Assembly: GCF_964199755.1 (NCBI RefSeq)
Contig: NC_133896.1
Span: 102,392,301-102,456,300, forward strand
DNA: 64,000 bases
Direction of reading: 5' to 3'
Source: Larus michahellis
Taxonomy: Eukaryota > Chordata > Aves > Charadriiformes > Laridae
Part shown: in pieces, positions 13,201 through 24,581 of the stretch
How positions within the stretch are numbered: position 1 is the first letter of the stretch
How the letters are laid out: each line of letters begins with the position of its first letter
Notes under the pieces: generated by a model
What the model saw: only the letters and a program-made list of their open reading frames with translations
What the model was told of the DNA's origin: nothing
The model's database searches: none
Made by a program: the position numbers and the translations under genes

Positions 13201-15126
13201 TGCGTTAGCCATCACGCAGAGGTACCTGGGCTCGCAAAGAAGGGGTAAATATATTACTTCAAATTAGGTCCGGTGAATACTACTTTTGGTAGTATTTGCA
13301 CAATCTTTAATGTTTCTGAAAGCACATTTGAAATTGCCTGGTTACAAAATAAACACCCTGCAGACACAGAACTAAAGTAAGGAGGGAAATGAGGGATTGC
13401 AATGCTGTACCTCAGGAGCATGGGCATGCTCCCCATGGTTCAAAAAGGAAAGAGAGTATGTTGGTCATCTAGGTGATCTAGTTTTCTTTGGGGATGGAAG
13501 TCTCTGTCCTGAAGTACAGCACCTTTAGAGCCTGCTATTTGCATGTGGCCTTTTCCTCCCTACAGCTGTCTAGGCACAGAAATGACAGAACTGATCCCTC
13601 AAGGAAAATTAGTTTGGGTGCACTCTTTTGCCACCACGCACTTGTTCCTTAGAGAAAGGAAGAGGCCAGCTATGCTGAAACCTGCACTTCTCCTGCTTTG
13701 GCCAGTCCATTTGAGAATTGTCTGTCTTTGATTTTACAGTATAACTCATGAATAAGTGTAAAGTTTGACCTTTTCTAGTTCCCTGCTAGTGCTAAATGAG
13801 TTTCCAATCAGGTAGACTGTCTCCGTAAGATGAAATGTGACTTTTTCTGAGGGCAAGCTTCTGTTTTGCATGATGTAAAGCCAAAAGCTGACTGTGTGCG
13901 TGGAGTATTTTCATTCTTCTTCCAGCACTGTTTTGTAGGTATTTGTCAGAAAGCACGAAACCAAACAATGAAATCCATTTGTTCCCGGGGCTCTGCTGCC
14001 TCCAGAGCGAAGAGCTGTTTGTGGTCCTAATGAAAAAGCCCTCTAGAAAAAAGGGGCATGAAATTTAGGCACTTAATTACATATGCCTGTCATTAAATGG
14101 TAAAGGCTTGCTGAATGACTGTTCAAAAGGTTAGCAACTGACATTTTAAGTTAATGCTCAGATTCAGTATGCCCCCTGATGTAGCAGCACAAAGAAACAA
14201 CTACAGAAATAAGCTGCAAAACCCCTTTCGAAATGACTTCTAACTACCCTTACAAGCCTGTGGAGAAAAAAGGTCACTATGGACACCTGCTCTTTCTGAG
14301 ATGATGCATGCTGGGCATGTTCAGGTGATGTCATATCAGCTCTCCTCACCCCCATGGCAGGGCAACTATACGGACGGTACACATAAGATTTCTACCATTT
14401 GTTGACAATTCAGGATAGCATCAATGGGCATCAGCGAACACCTGAACTCCATATTTTCTGGTTTTAGGAAACTCAAGAAATAAGAATATGAAATGGCCCT
14501 TCATTTTTTGCTTCTCAAAGGTCTTGAGGTTCGGTGTTAACTAGACTATCCAGAAGACTGCAAGATAAGCGGAATGCATATTTCTTAAAAAATGGGAATA
14601 GTAATATGTTTTAATATGAGCAGTTTGCATAATAAATTATCACAGGCAACACTAGTTCAACATCTAAATTATAGCTCACCTTGTGATTATTTAAGAGCTA
14701 TTCTGTATACATTTCCAACACATATAAAACATGTTACGTGGAGAAATTATTTAACTAATATCCTTTGCACAAGGAATGTGGGCTTTGCAAGAGCGGTCAC
14801 AGCATAAAGTTATGTTTATACCTTCTTGATAGAATAAATGGATGTATCAATTTCATAAACGTGAGGCTGAAATACTACAGATGAGCTGGTGACATGGTTC
14901 AGCCCAAGGGCCCATCTCACCACCTATTCTCTTCCCAGAAGTGCTATAAGAAAATGCTGAGGAAGATCAGGAACAGGGCAAGCCATATGTAATAATTCTG
15001 CAACAGCTTTCAGCTACTTTCAGCTGAATTTTTTTACATGAAATTTTTCGTACATTTTCTATAAATAGCTGAAGTATATTTATGCATGAAAACAGATAAA
15101 AATTTTCAAAAATATGAAAGTATTTA
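10211..15126. other. No gene identified; one GC-richer patch
   Basis: Mostly AT-rich DNA. A homopolymeric C tract lies at 11470-11486. About 13020-13230 is richer in CpG than its surroundings, but no promoter motif or reading frame attaches to it. A 24-base minus-strand segment near 12.37 kb has both splice signals but is too short to call. Confidence 0.45.
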
Positions 15127-15186
15127 TCCTTCCTTCCTTCCTTTTTCTCTTTTTCTCTCTCTCTTTAAAAAAAAAATAAAAATAAA
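15127..15186. repeat. CCTT/CTTT microsatellite followed by A-rich run
   Basis: Repeated CCTT units pass into CTTTTT and CTCTCT and then into an A-rich run. This is ordinary low-complexity sequence. Confidence 0.85.
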
Positions 15187-15549
15187 TGTTTGTACTGCAT
15201 TTTGAAAAGTATATATCACACATCCCTTTTCTGCATTGTGCTATCACTACATTTTAGGAATTCATTTATTATTCTTTGATAGGTCACTTAAGTTCAAGAA
15301 GCATTCAAAAAGAGCTTAACCCCTCTTCACCTGAAAATGCTCAAAAGATTCTGAAGTTTGAGTGAAAATATTGAAAAAATGGACTGTAGTTACAGCAAAG
15401 ATGCTTTACTTGAAAAGACTGCAGCATAAAGAGGTAGTATAAAGCTGCCACGATAACACCTGTACATTTTTCAAATTTCCATAGGATCCATGCACAACTG
15501 AAATGTTATTCCATATTAATTCAGACAGTGGAGAGAACATTTATCTTAC

Positions 15550-15694
15550 CTGCAGGAGTCCCTTGAAGGTTTTACCACCAAGACAAAGGCAAATTCAGAG
15601 GACGTAGTTATATTTAGATTTTCCAAAAGCATTTGGCAAGGGATTTCAATCAAAGAAACAGAAGGTACAATAGAATATGGGATAAAAAAGCTGT
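15550..15694 (-). CDS. Candidate internal exon, beta-rich segment, unidentified gene
   Basis: The minus strand has a strong acceptor (a T/C-rich run ending TTGTTCTTCAG) and a near-perfect donor (CTGCAG then GTAAGA). The 145 bases between stay open for 47 codons, starting after two bases and ending in phase 2. The peptide includes IPYSIVPSVSLIEIPCQMLL and SSEFAFVLVVKPSRDSC, with alternating hydrophobic residues that suggest beta strands. Its end phase fits the 2.6 kb candidate. Its start phase does not fit the 17.1 kb candidate, so an unseen exon would be needed between them. The + strand read loosely resembles a LINE reverse transcriptase motif, which I think is accidental. Confidence 0.38.
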
Positions 15695-17092
15695 CTGAAG
15701 AACAAAAGGAAAAGCTGCATAGCTGGAAGCTTTTCAGTTTGGCAGAGATGACCCAGTGCCTGCACTCTTTCTGCCTTCTGGAAGGGCAGTTCTAGGAGCT
15801 AGTTAGAGATTGCCCGTAGATGAAAAGCCAATAGGTTACAAGAAACAAACAGCCAGTAAGGCAGTAACACAAATGTACCAAATTAAATTTCAAAGTAAAA
15901 TTTCAGCATTTCTATGATAGCTGGTGCATGGTGACTCATGAAATCTTTATTTGCCCCATTTATGAACCGTAAGTGAATTCATATATTCTGTATGTTCTAA
16001 ACTCTTAACTTTACTAAATCCTTGTCTCATATTCCTTTTGGGAGAACTAACAACTTAGCATAAATGAAGCAGGATTAAATAACAATTGCAAGCATTGGGC
16101 TAAATAGAATGCAGAGATTATGCTTTCAGGCAATTAAATACTAAGATAAAGAAGACATACAGAAGATAAACAAGCACAATCAATGCTGGAATAGACAAGC
16201 ATCATAAAACAAAGAGAACTAGATGAAGAGAAGAGTAATCCAATTGGTTAACTGCTGAGAAGCAACATTCCCAGAAGAAATTTTAAGAAAATAATACTAA
16301 GAACAGAAGAGGTGAGAATTTGGCAAACTAAAGGAGAAATGCTGACTCACAAAGAACTTTACTTGTAACTTAGTGGTATTTTCTGATCAATTTATCAACT
16401 GTGTAGGGAGACGTAATTTGTTCTAGAAAAGAAAGAAATATGAAAAGAAAATTTGACGTTTCATATTAAGGAACTTGTTTGTAAATCTCTAGAGAAGAAA
16501 GGAAAACAGATCAAAACCACTAGATAAGCTGAAAAGAAAAGAAGAGAAGAGTATTACCGACCTAGCAAAGAACATCACAAGAGGTGGGGGTGATGTGCTT
16601 TCCTGTAGTTGAAGTGATTTCAGGTTTTCTATTAAAAACAGATTTCAAAAATCCACACAACTACTGACCATCCTTGTGTGATCATACTTTTGTCTGATAG
16701 CTTTTGCAAGACTTGAGATATGTCCAAGCATCTGATTGTAATATAAACTGTGGTCAGAAAGCCGTAAAAAACCAAACAGATACTGCCCTCAGCACAGTGG
16801 TGAAACCCCAAATGAAATTAACTTCCCCAAAATGTAGTGACTTGAAGGGAAAATCCAGTGAAGCAACAGATAAACAGATGTCACTACAGAGGCACAAAGC
16901 ACATCAGCTGTGAAACTGGGGACAGGCAAAAAGGGAGAATTTGAAAAATCAGGATCAGACAAAGATGCGGTTAACAGCAAGACAGAGAGGAGACTCCGTG
17001 TTGTAGAAGAAAAGCCTGATCTTCTGAAGGGATATGTAATGGAGGGATGGAGTCAGGAAAGAAAGTGAGCGTGAGAAGACATCAAACCATAC
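15695..17092. other. No exon resolved
   Basis: A very strong minus-strand acceptor-like tract (CTCTTCTTTTCTTTTCAG, about 16528-16550) is followed by a short open segment with no donor. If the flanking candidates belong to one gene, one more exon should lie here, but I could not place it. Confidence 0.35.
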
Positions 17093-17167
17093 CTTGCAGA
17101 ACACCTGCAAGAGGTGAAGGACCCGTGGCATGATGGCACACTGTTTATTTCCCACTTGATCAAAGAC
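17093..17167 (-). CDS. Candidate internal exon with possible EF-hand-like segment
   Basis: On the minus strand a long T-rich run ends in CTTTCCAG, and the exon ends TGCAAG followed by GTATGG. It is 75 bases, phase 0 at both ends, and encodes 25 residues including VFDQVGNKQCAIMPRVLHLL. An Asp-Gln-x-Gly-Asn-Lys stretch followed by a hydrophobic helix recalls a degenerate EF-hand loop and its exiting helix, but most calcium-binding positions are not canonical. It follows the 19.0 kb exon in perfect phase, giving a coiled-coil helix that leads into this segment. The gene is not identified. A ciliary EF-hand protein is one possibility. Confidence 0.42.
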
Positions 17168-18996
17168 CTGGAAAGAAAAAAAAAAACATTTTAGAAATCC
17201 TGTGCAAAATCCGTCTTCTTCAACTATCACATGTCCAAAAAGACAAAGCACAAAGGAGCCCCAGCAGTGGAATAGGGCTCTTGAAAAGAGAGCGCTTACC
17301 ACTCTGGAAACTCTAGGGTGGAAGAGAACCCACTTTCAGAAGGAAACTCCAGTAGACGGGCTTGTAGATGGGGCCAGAGCATGCCAGGATGCCAGAGACC
17401 AGTATTCATGGAAGTGTAGCCCTGTACAGCTGAAGATCAGACGGTCCCACAATATGAACCCAAACACCGCAGCATGCTCCAGCTGCTGGGGATGGGCCAG
17501 AAGGGTGCACGGACTGAGATGCTGCACAGCCTGTGAGCCAACAGCACAATGGACGTATGAGAACTGATTTTATGAGAATTACAGAACTCCACTTAATATA
17601 AGCTTGCGATTATATATAGACAAATAAAACATGAAACCATTTCCTGTCGTTTTATCACTACACAGCAAAGGGTAGAAATTACAACGTGTGAGGCACTATG
17701 TCTTGATCTCTGATTATTAATAATAACACTATCAAGCCCCTTCTTGGAAAATAGTACAATAATTGGATAAAGAGGATGATGTGACAGAAAGACGGAAAGA
17801 GGTAGTCTAAAAATGAACACGCTAAGTAATTTTTAGAACTATGCTACTACTGCAAATCTAGTTGATATGGAAAATTTCAATTGTTAAGACAGCAATTAGA
17901 CGTGAAATATATTTAGGGAAAGTCTTATGATTTCTTTTTCCCTCAAGACAATTGAATTGGAAATCAGGATTAAAAGAATGATATTACATATCACAAAGTG
18001 ATAACTTGACCAAACAGTAATTTTCCCTTCCTTAAATATGGCAGAAACAAGCAGATGTCCTTGTTCACACTATTAAAAGTTTGTTTCTGAGAACAAGCAC
18101 TTTGTAATCTGAAGAAGCACTAAACTATAGTTTTGTGATGCAAATTCCTGCAAACAGCAGATGTTTATTTACCCCCTCTGCCCCTTAATCTAATGCAACA
18201 ATTCTTGATGCAGAATTTCTCCTTGGAATCAAAATGCTGGGCGCAGGCTCAAGATCCTGAAAAATTTACTCACATTTGTGCTCCTGACCACTGTTTTCAT
18301 GGACTAAGGAAGGTAATTCCTTAAGGGCATTTTGCAAACAACTTGCCGGTAAACTACTGACATATCCTATTCCTAACAAACCACAATGCCTAAATGTATT
18401 ACTACTTCAAAACAAACACTGGTTTCTATATTCCATGTATAGGAGGAGGAAGGTCTACCTCTTTCAAACTGATCACTCTCAGTTTCATTCCCAGCAAACT
18501 TGATGTTTAGCAAAAACATGTAATTATTTCAGGTGTTATTAGCTTCTACATTGCATTTGGATAAGAGGTTACAGCAGCTGATTCCAGAACCCTAATGCTT
18601 ATCTGAAAAACCATGAGCTGAGACAAACTTGAAAAAACACTCATTGTTTTAATGCTTTTACAGTCAGAATATTTTATTTCAAAAATAGAACAATTTAGAG
18701 GTTTTTGCTGTTTTGGGTTTTTTTATGATTTTTTTATAAGGCAGGTTCAAACAATCTTTAACTAGGCAATGGTAACCCCATAGCTGCCATGGGACAAGTA
18801 CCATGTAGCCCACAATCCCTTTAACTACGCTGCTTTTTTATCTGTTCGACCTAGGAGATAAGGAGGGATGGGAGCCCAGAAGACAAACAAAAAACCCCAG
18901 GGTTTAGTTCTCAAATCCAGACTGAGTTCAGCAGAACTTTTCAAAGACAAACCACAGATGACTCGAAAGCTGGATAATCTTCGAGTAACAGCTCAC
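17168..18996. other. Presumed intron, nothing recognisable
   Basis: The open frame at 17202-17567 (+) has no splice context and overlaps the acceptor side of the minus-strand candidate. No repeat family is recognised. Confidence 0.4.
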
Positions 18997-19096
18997 CCGG
19001 GACTGCAGATTTTCCAGTTGCTTTTGATGTCTCTCAATTGACTCTCTAAGGTGATTCTTTTTGTCATTTGACAAATGTAGTAGTTTCTTCAAAGTG
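18997..19096 (-). CDS. Candidate internal exon, coiled-coil segment
   Basis: The minus strand shows an acceptor with a good pyrimidine tract (CCTCTATTCCTCTGAG) and a strong donor (CCCGG then GTGAGC). The 100-base segment has one leading base, then 33 codons, and ends in phase 0. The peptide includes TLKKLLHLSNDKKNHLRESI and ERHQKQLENLQSR, a charged heptad-like pattern typical of a coiled coil. The leading base matches the two bases left by the 22.8 kb candidate, and the end phase matches the 17.1 kb candidate. The protein family is unknown. Confidence 0.42.
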
Positions 19097-22000
19097 CTCA
19101 GAGGAATAGAGGGTAAGGACCCTGGTCTATCACACCTACAGTATAGGACCAATCAATACATGAGAAAGAGGCAGCAAGAGAGGAATATTATGTGCTATCA
19201 TTATCTTGCATCGCCTGGCAAGAAGTTATCTTTAATGATTTAAAGTACAGCACTGTTCTCATATGGGATTGTTCTCCTGAGTGACTATAAGAAAGGCTTT
19301 GTTTTATACAATAGATCTTTCTCTGAATGCACTCTGTACCATTCCTATTAACATAAAATGACAAAATAGGGTTTTCTAATTTTAGCTGTTAGCTCTAGGA
19401 AGCATAGACTGCTCAGAGAAAGGCACTGGATGTACACTAGCATTGCTTACTAGATCTACAAAAAAGGATAGTTGTTAATTGCACTGAAGGCAGGTAAAAG
19501 CCACTTTCTTCTAAAGATTATGCTAAAATCATACAGCAAGAACAGAGCACTGATGTGAAAAGTCTGGGTGAGCATCACAGGGACAGCAGCTTTTCCTTGT
19601 CCCTTAATTTCTTTTAGTAGAGCAACCAGAAGTAAGGTTTCATCTGAAATTTCTTTTACAAAGTTATTTTTCAGAGTAGAACTGCACCCGGCATGCTGGT
19701 CCCCAACATGGTTTTGTATCCTCTGCCCAAAGAAAAGGGTCCCCAGCTTTCTCCAGAGACATGAAATCGGGATGTATTTCTCATTGCTTCCAATGCAGAA
19801 CAGTTTTTTGTTAAAATCCCATTGCTACCTGACTCTCAGTCATATATATCCATTTGCTCTCACCAGGATGAGGTCCTCAGACCATGAACATGATAGAAAG
19901 AGTGGGGTGACTCAAAAGCTAAGTTTACTATTAGGCTGGGTCCAATAGGAGCATAACCTCAATGTTTGCTGTATGTTTGCAGAGACGGAACAAAACCATG
20001 CGCTATTATTAAATCACAAGAGTGAACTTATCCTAGGGAACTAGCTGTCAGCTGTGGCTTGCAAATAGATGCTAGATATTTTATTCTCTATAGCTACATA
20101 TATACCTATATAACAATATATTTACACAATAACAGAGCAAATCACAAACACAAAAAGTCATTCAACATTTGCTTTCTATATATATTTTTATGGGGTGTGA
20201 TTTATTACTGTAGCAACATTGAAGGTAGCTAATAGAGGAACAACTACATCAAAAAGACTCAACTAATTAATTGAAAGGTTACTTTCCTCCCAAGCCCTAG
20301 GGATTTATGCGTAAGTCTTTAGACTCTCTACTTTCTAAACTAGAGAAATATGTTTGAACTCTGCATGTAAGGTGCATATCTGGGGGGAACCCAGAGAAAG
20401 TAAACCAAAGCAGTTACCAAATTATGGTAAATGTGGGACCTGATGTCTAACCTTGTACCACATCTTTCATTTCTTCTGGATACTATGCTTGACTGCATTC
20501 CTCATGCCTAATCATTTCTTGGAGGTTGTATTAATTTAATGTATAAAGAGAAATTTAAGCAAATAGCTGGCATTAAAAAAAAGAAAGCAAACGTTCAAAG
20601 TAGCCCATCACGGAGGAGCTTGCTTTTCATATTCCCTGAATTACCTCCAGATCCCAGAACGGCTAACATTCAGGGTAGATGAAGTGCCGTGACTCAAAGA
20701 GTGAGAGATGATGGCTCATACACAATGACTGAAACCTGCTGTCAGCCTTCTCATTAAAAAGTCAGGATCTGCGGCCATAAATCCTATGAGGAGAGAAAAT
20801 ATGGTACTGTAGAAATGACATGACATATGAAAACCTAGTTGACGTAGTTCCAAAATGTTTCCAAGAGTAATGTCCCTAACTGGAATCATATTACTAAGGA
20901 AGACAACATATATCAGTCCATAGCTGGTATAGTGTAACCCTGTAGCCCAGTAAATACTGTATTGCCCATGCTAGCAGCAGCGCAGAGTTTGCAAGGCCTC
21001 AGGACAGCAGCTTGTCAAGCTTACTTGGTCTCAACTTCTCTTGACCTATCTGCAATTTCCCAACTTAGCTATAATTGCAATTTTTCTCATGATGAGGTCA
21101 TTATGCCTAATTTGGTTTATTTTTGCTTATCTCTGTATGCTATAACCATGGTTGTATATAGGTATTCTCTGTAGAAGACATGGTATGATAGGAAAGGACT
21201 TGAAAAGTGGGGACACAGGATGTGGTCTAGGGAAGTGCAGGCATGGGATGGTAAGAGATGCAGCATAGGGTGACACTGGAGGCCCCAGCACTATAAGCAA
21301 CTCACTGACAGTCAGTTGAAGAAATGGAGACTCAGAGCTAAGGAAAACCATATTTAGAGGTGCAAAAAGAATGAAAAACAAGCACCCAATTTACATGAAA
21401 GGCACTATATATAGGTAATTCGGTTGTACCATGAACTAACCTGTAAAGAATGAGCAGTGTATGGCACGTTAGCAAACACGTAAATATTAGTTCAAGAGGC
21501 TCCTAAGATGAGGAAGGAGAAGTAAACACTGTCATGTTCCTCATGGCTAAGGATTTGAGCTGCATGATCCCCTCTTCTTTCTGAAACCTTCAATGCTAGG
21601 AGCCCAAGGGGCATTGGAAGGCTGAGCGTAATATCAGAAAAAGTAGCAGAGACTAGGAAGTATGTGTATGACAACTTTATGTTGTACTTTTTCTGTACGT
21701 ACTATTTCTTTTGTCCTGTAATGACTTCATCTGGGGTAATAAATAGTATTTAATTAAATTGTTAGGATTTCAAGTGGACTTAAAAAAAATAATAATCTCG
21801 GCTTTACATATAATGTGTGTTTCTTTTTTGCCCATAATAAGAATTTTAGGGCAACGATACGTAGATACAATTCTGCTTACAGAGGCCATTTCATGCCAGG
21901 CTTTTACATAATTAATGTGTATTATTTGAAACAATTATCATCCCCTTCCTTCACCCATCCAAATTTGAAAACAAAACAAAAAGGCTCAACCATGTGATTT

Positions 22001-22703
22001 TTCTTTCCTGGTACAGTTTCTGTAAATTCATTGAACATCTAGCAGTAGTTTGAATGTTTACACTCATCTCGTTCCTACTTGGTCAAAACTGAGTTAATTT
22101 GTTCTTTTGTAGAGCCTGTTGTCTGACTTAAGCAGTAATAAAGTAGGCAGAATATTTTCTAAATGTTAGCAATCGTTATGCTTCCTCTGTGACAGAAGTC
22201 AATATTTTTCTAATTATCAGTCCAACATCTTAAAGATACTTAGGAAATTACTAACCAGTAAAACTGCAGTCAAAATGTCATACTGTGGGCAATTCGAATA
22301 ATTGAATACTACGTATTAAATTCACATTGCTGGCTTTCCTTTCTACTCCACTGAATTCCAACACTTTCAGTAAGCAGTCTTAGAAATACACAAAGAGTTG
22401 TGGTATTTTTGTGGAAGAGGCAGCTCTAGACAGCTTCAGTCTAGCTGCCTTTCTGTTCCACTGTTTTTGCTACAGAGGGTGATCACTCATATTTGAAGAG
22501 CCCTGGGGAAGTCACAGACATTAAATTTCAGGATTTATTATTTATTTATTCAAGACCTCATGTCTTTCTAAAGCTGAAAACGAGTATACCCTGCATGCTG
22601 CTTCGAAGTTGAGCAGCATGAGGTTCTGATGATGTAAGGCAAATTTTGGCAAGCCCTGTTTGTTCAATGATTTTCAATGGTTTTTCTGTGTCATGGTGGA
22701 GAC
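19097..22703. other. Presumed intron, nothing recognisable
   Basis: AT-rich DNA. An 18-base segment near 20.66 kb has minus-strand acceptor and donor signals but is too short to call. The 126-codon open frame at 19568-19948 (+) has no supporting context. Confidence 0.4.
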
Positions 22704-22813
22704 CTTTCTGGCACTAATCCAGGTTGCGCAGTAAATGCTGTTGCTCGTGCAAGTGAAATATTCGGTTCTGCTGCAACAATTTTGCAGTCTTCAGTGTATG
22801 AAAATATACGTAC
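22704..22813 (-). CDS. Candidate internal exon, unidentified gene
   Basis: The minus-strand acceptor (ATTTTCTTTATCCATTAG) is good; the donor (GAAAG then GTCTCC) is weak. The segment starts in phase 0, runs 36 codons and leaves two bases. The peptide includes VRIFSYTEDCKIVAAEPNIS and ARATAFTAQPGLVPE. Both junctions fit: the 24.5 kb candidate ends in phase 0, and the 19.0 kb candidate supplies the completing base. A second frame is open for 33 codons, so the frame choice rests on phase compatibility. Confidence 0.33.
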
Positions 22814-23367
22814 CTAATGGATAAAGAAAATAATTTGATATTTTTGACTCTACATTGAAGCAGAGAAGCATATCTGAGGTAGAGAAATTTAAAATTTTAT
22901 ACACCAACTGTGTCTTTTTCCTTTTTAACTCTAAAGGCAATTTAAGTGTCGTGTTCTTCACTCTTACTGTTATTACAGTAGTCTCCTTCATGAAAACAGA
23001 CAACTTAATCAAGAAAATATTGTATTTCAGAGACATTGAGGGGAAGAAAAAAACCTATTACAGGAGTTTTTCCATGAAGGCACCTCTTATTAAACTTTTG
23101 ACTTGGAACATCTGTCTCCTCTGTTCTTCAGAATGACTTGTGCTGTACTTGCTTAACTGCATTATGATAAACTGAGACATGGGATTACTTTCCTATTAGA
23201 AAGTCAGAAGATCAAACTGACCATCTGTAAAATAATTGTTGCCATAGGCTGGCTGGAAGCTGTGAGAAAAAAAATATTGAAAAGTAAACCGGAATTAAAC
23301 TGGCAAGACCTCTCCACAGTGTACTGCTGGTATGAAGAGTGCAACAAAACCAAAACCAACTTAGTGA

Positions 23368-23470
23368 TATGGTTTAGTGACGGTTTTTGTCAGGGTTAGA
23401 TTGATGATTAGAAAAGATGACCTGAAAGGTCCCTTCCAACCTAAGCAATTCTATGATTCTGTGATTCTAT
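23368..23470 (+). mobile_element. CR1 LINE 3' end (5'-truncated)
   Basis: The GGTTTAGTGACGG block, GGTCCCTTCCAACC and terminal ATTCTATG / ATTCTGTG octamers are the 3' untranslated end of an avian CR1. Only about 100 bases remain, as is usual for 5'-truncated copies. There is no poly-A tail, as expected for CR1. It lies in the interval between the 24.5 and 22.8 kb candidate exons. Confidence 0.9.
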
Positions 23471-24486
23471 ATGAGCCTGCTAACTCCAGACTTGGTCTTT
23501 CCCAGCTGGAAAGCATAAAGGGTCCAGCCTTGCACGCCCCTGGTATGCAAGGAAGGAGGAGTGAGCCAGCTTTAATGGGAGCACACTACTGTGTGTTCCC
23601 ATTAAATAATACTTGTAAAGTATTGATATAATAACAATACTTGTAAAAAAGAGTTTAGGAAGTTAATTCAAAATAATGGTTAATTTACAGACTCAGATTT
23701 AAAATTTTGCCTCTGTTATTGCTTTCTTGAAGTAATGAAGCCTCATATACTACAATGCTCCAAACTGTTGCCGTCTCTCTTGTGTGTCTTTGGAAATGAC
23801 TAAACAAAAACTGACAAAATGAAATCAGCCCTTACAGAATGTTGACACATTCTCTAGGCAAAGATGAAAAATGAAGCAAGAAAGCATTAAGAAATAAAAC
23901 TTAGCATATGTAGAAAGAAGCAAATGAGACTGTGGCTGTATATTCTTAAGGTGCTGGAAAGAGCTGAAGCAAGATCTTTTATTTTCATGACTTTTTTCGG
24001 TATTACTTTGCTAAATCCTAATTCGGTTTCAATTTATATAGTTCCAATTATATTGGCTCACCACAATGAGCAACAATGGGGACTTCTGCTGCCTGGCCTC
24101 ATTTATAACGAGTTGCCTCTGAGGGTTTCATAGACCATTTGTCACCTACAAACGAAACATGTTCTAGAATGAAGCTACCTGCTTTGGGCTTCAAAAAAAA
24201 AAAATAATAAAAATACAGCCAGTTATCCTGTGCCAGAACAACATGTTTGACTAGTTTGCAGAGTTTACAGTTGAAGAATGTACATCAAGGAAGGAAATTT
24301 TAACTATATCAAGCAGCACACATGGACAGGAAGGTAACTGGAGCAGGTAGGTGTCAGAACACAGGCCTAAGTGATGTTAATGCTGCCCTGAAAAAGGGCT
24401 TTCTTCCAGTGGCCACAAAAGCATCAGGGCTGTCTCTTCTCAATTAACTACCTACTGAATGTAAGGGTAGTAGTGAGATTGATTAC

Positions 24487-24581
24487 CTTGTTTCTGCTAA
24501 GTCCTCTGAAAAGCCTCAAATCCACAGGAAACACCTCTTTGTCATTAAACTCCACTCGGTAAGTTGAAAACTCCTGCGTAC
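24487..24581 (-). CDS. Candidate internal exon, unidentified gene
   Basis: On the minus strand the segment follows TCTAAATTATAG and ends AACAAG with donor GTAATC. Two leading bases are followed by 31 codons, ending in phase 0. The peptide includes YRVEFNDKEVFPVDLRLFRG then LSRNK, a balanced composition resembling two or three beta strands. The two leading bases complete the Gly codon begun by the 29.9 kb candidate. The + strand also shows a GTAAGT donor-like site inside this segment, which I consider accidental. No family is assigned. Confidence 0.4.

Noticed and set aside
14600..14700. Minus-strand donor ACAAG then GTGAGC
   Set aside because: Stops in all three frames immediately upstream, so not a coding exon.
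15580..15700. Plus-strand resemblance to a LINE reverse transcriptase stretch (FSK-like then GISIKE)
   Set aside because: Only a few residues match and no flanking RT motif follows. The minus strand offers an exon-like explanation with strong splice signals.
16528..16552. Very strong minus-strand acceptor-like tract
   Set aside because: No donor follows within a reasonable open frame. The tract is a GAAAA-type simple sequence on the + strand.
24525..24560. Plus-strand GTAAGT donor near 24559 with an upstream acceptor
   Set aside because: The minus strand of the same segment gives a longer and more protein-like exon whose phase fits its neighbours.
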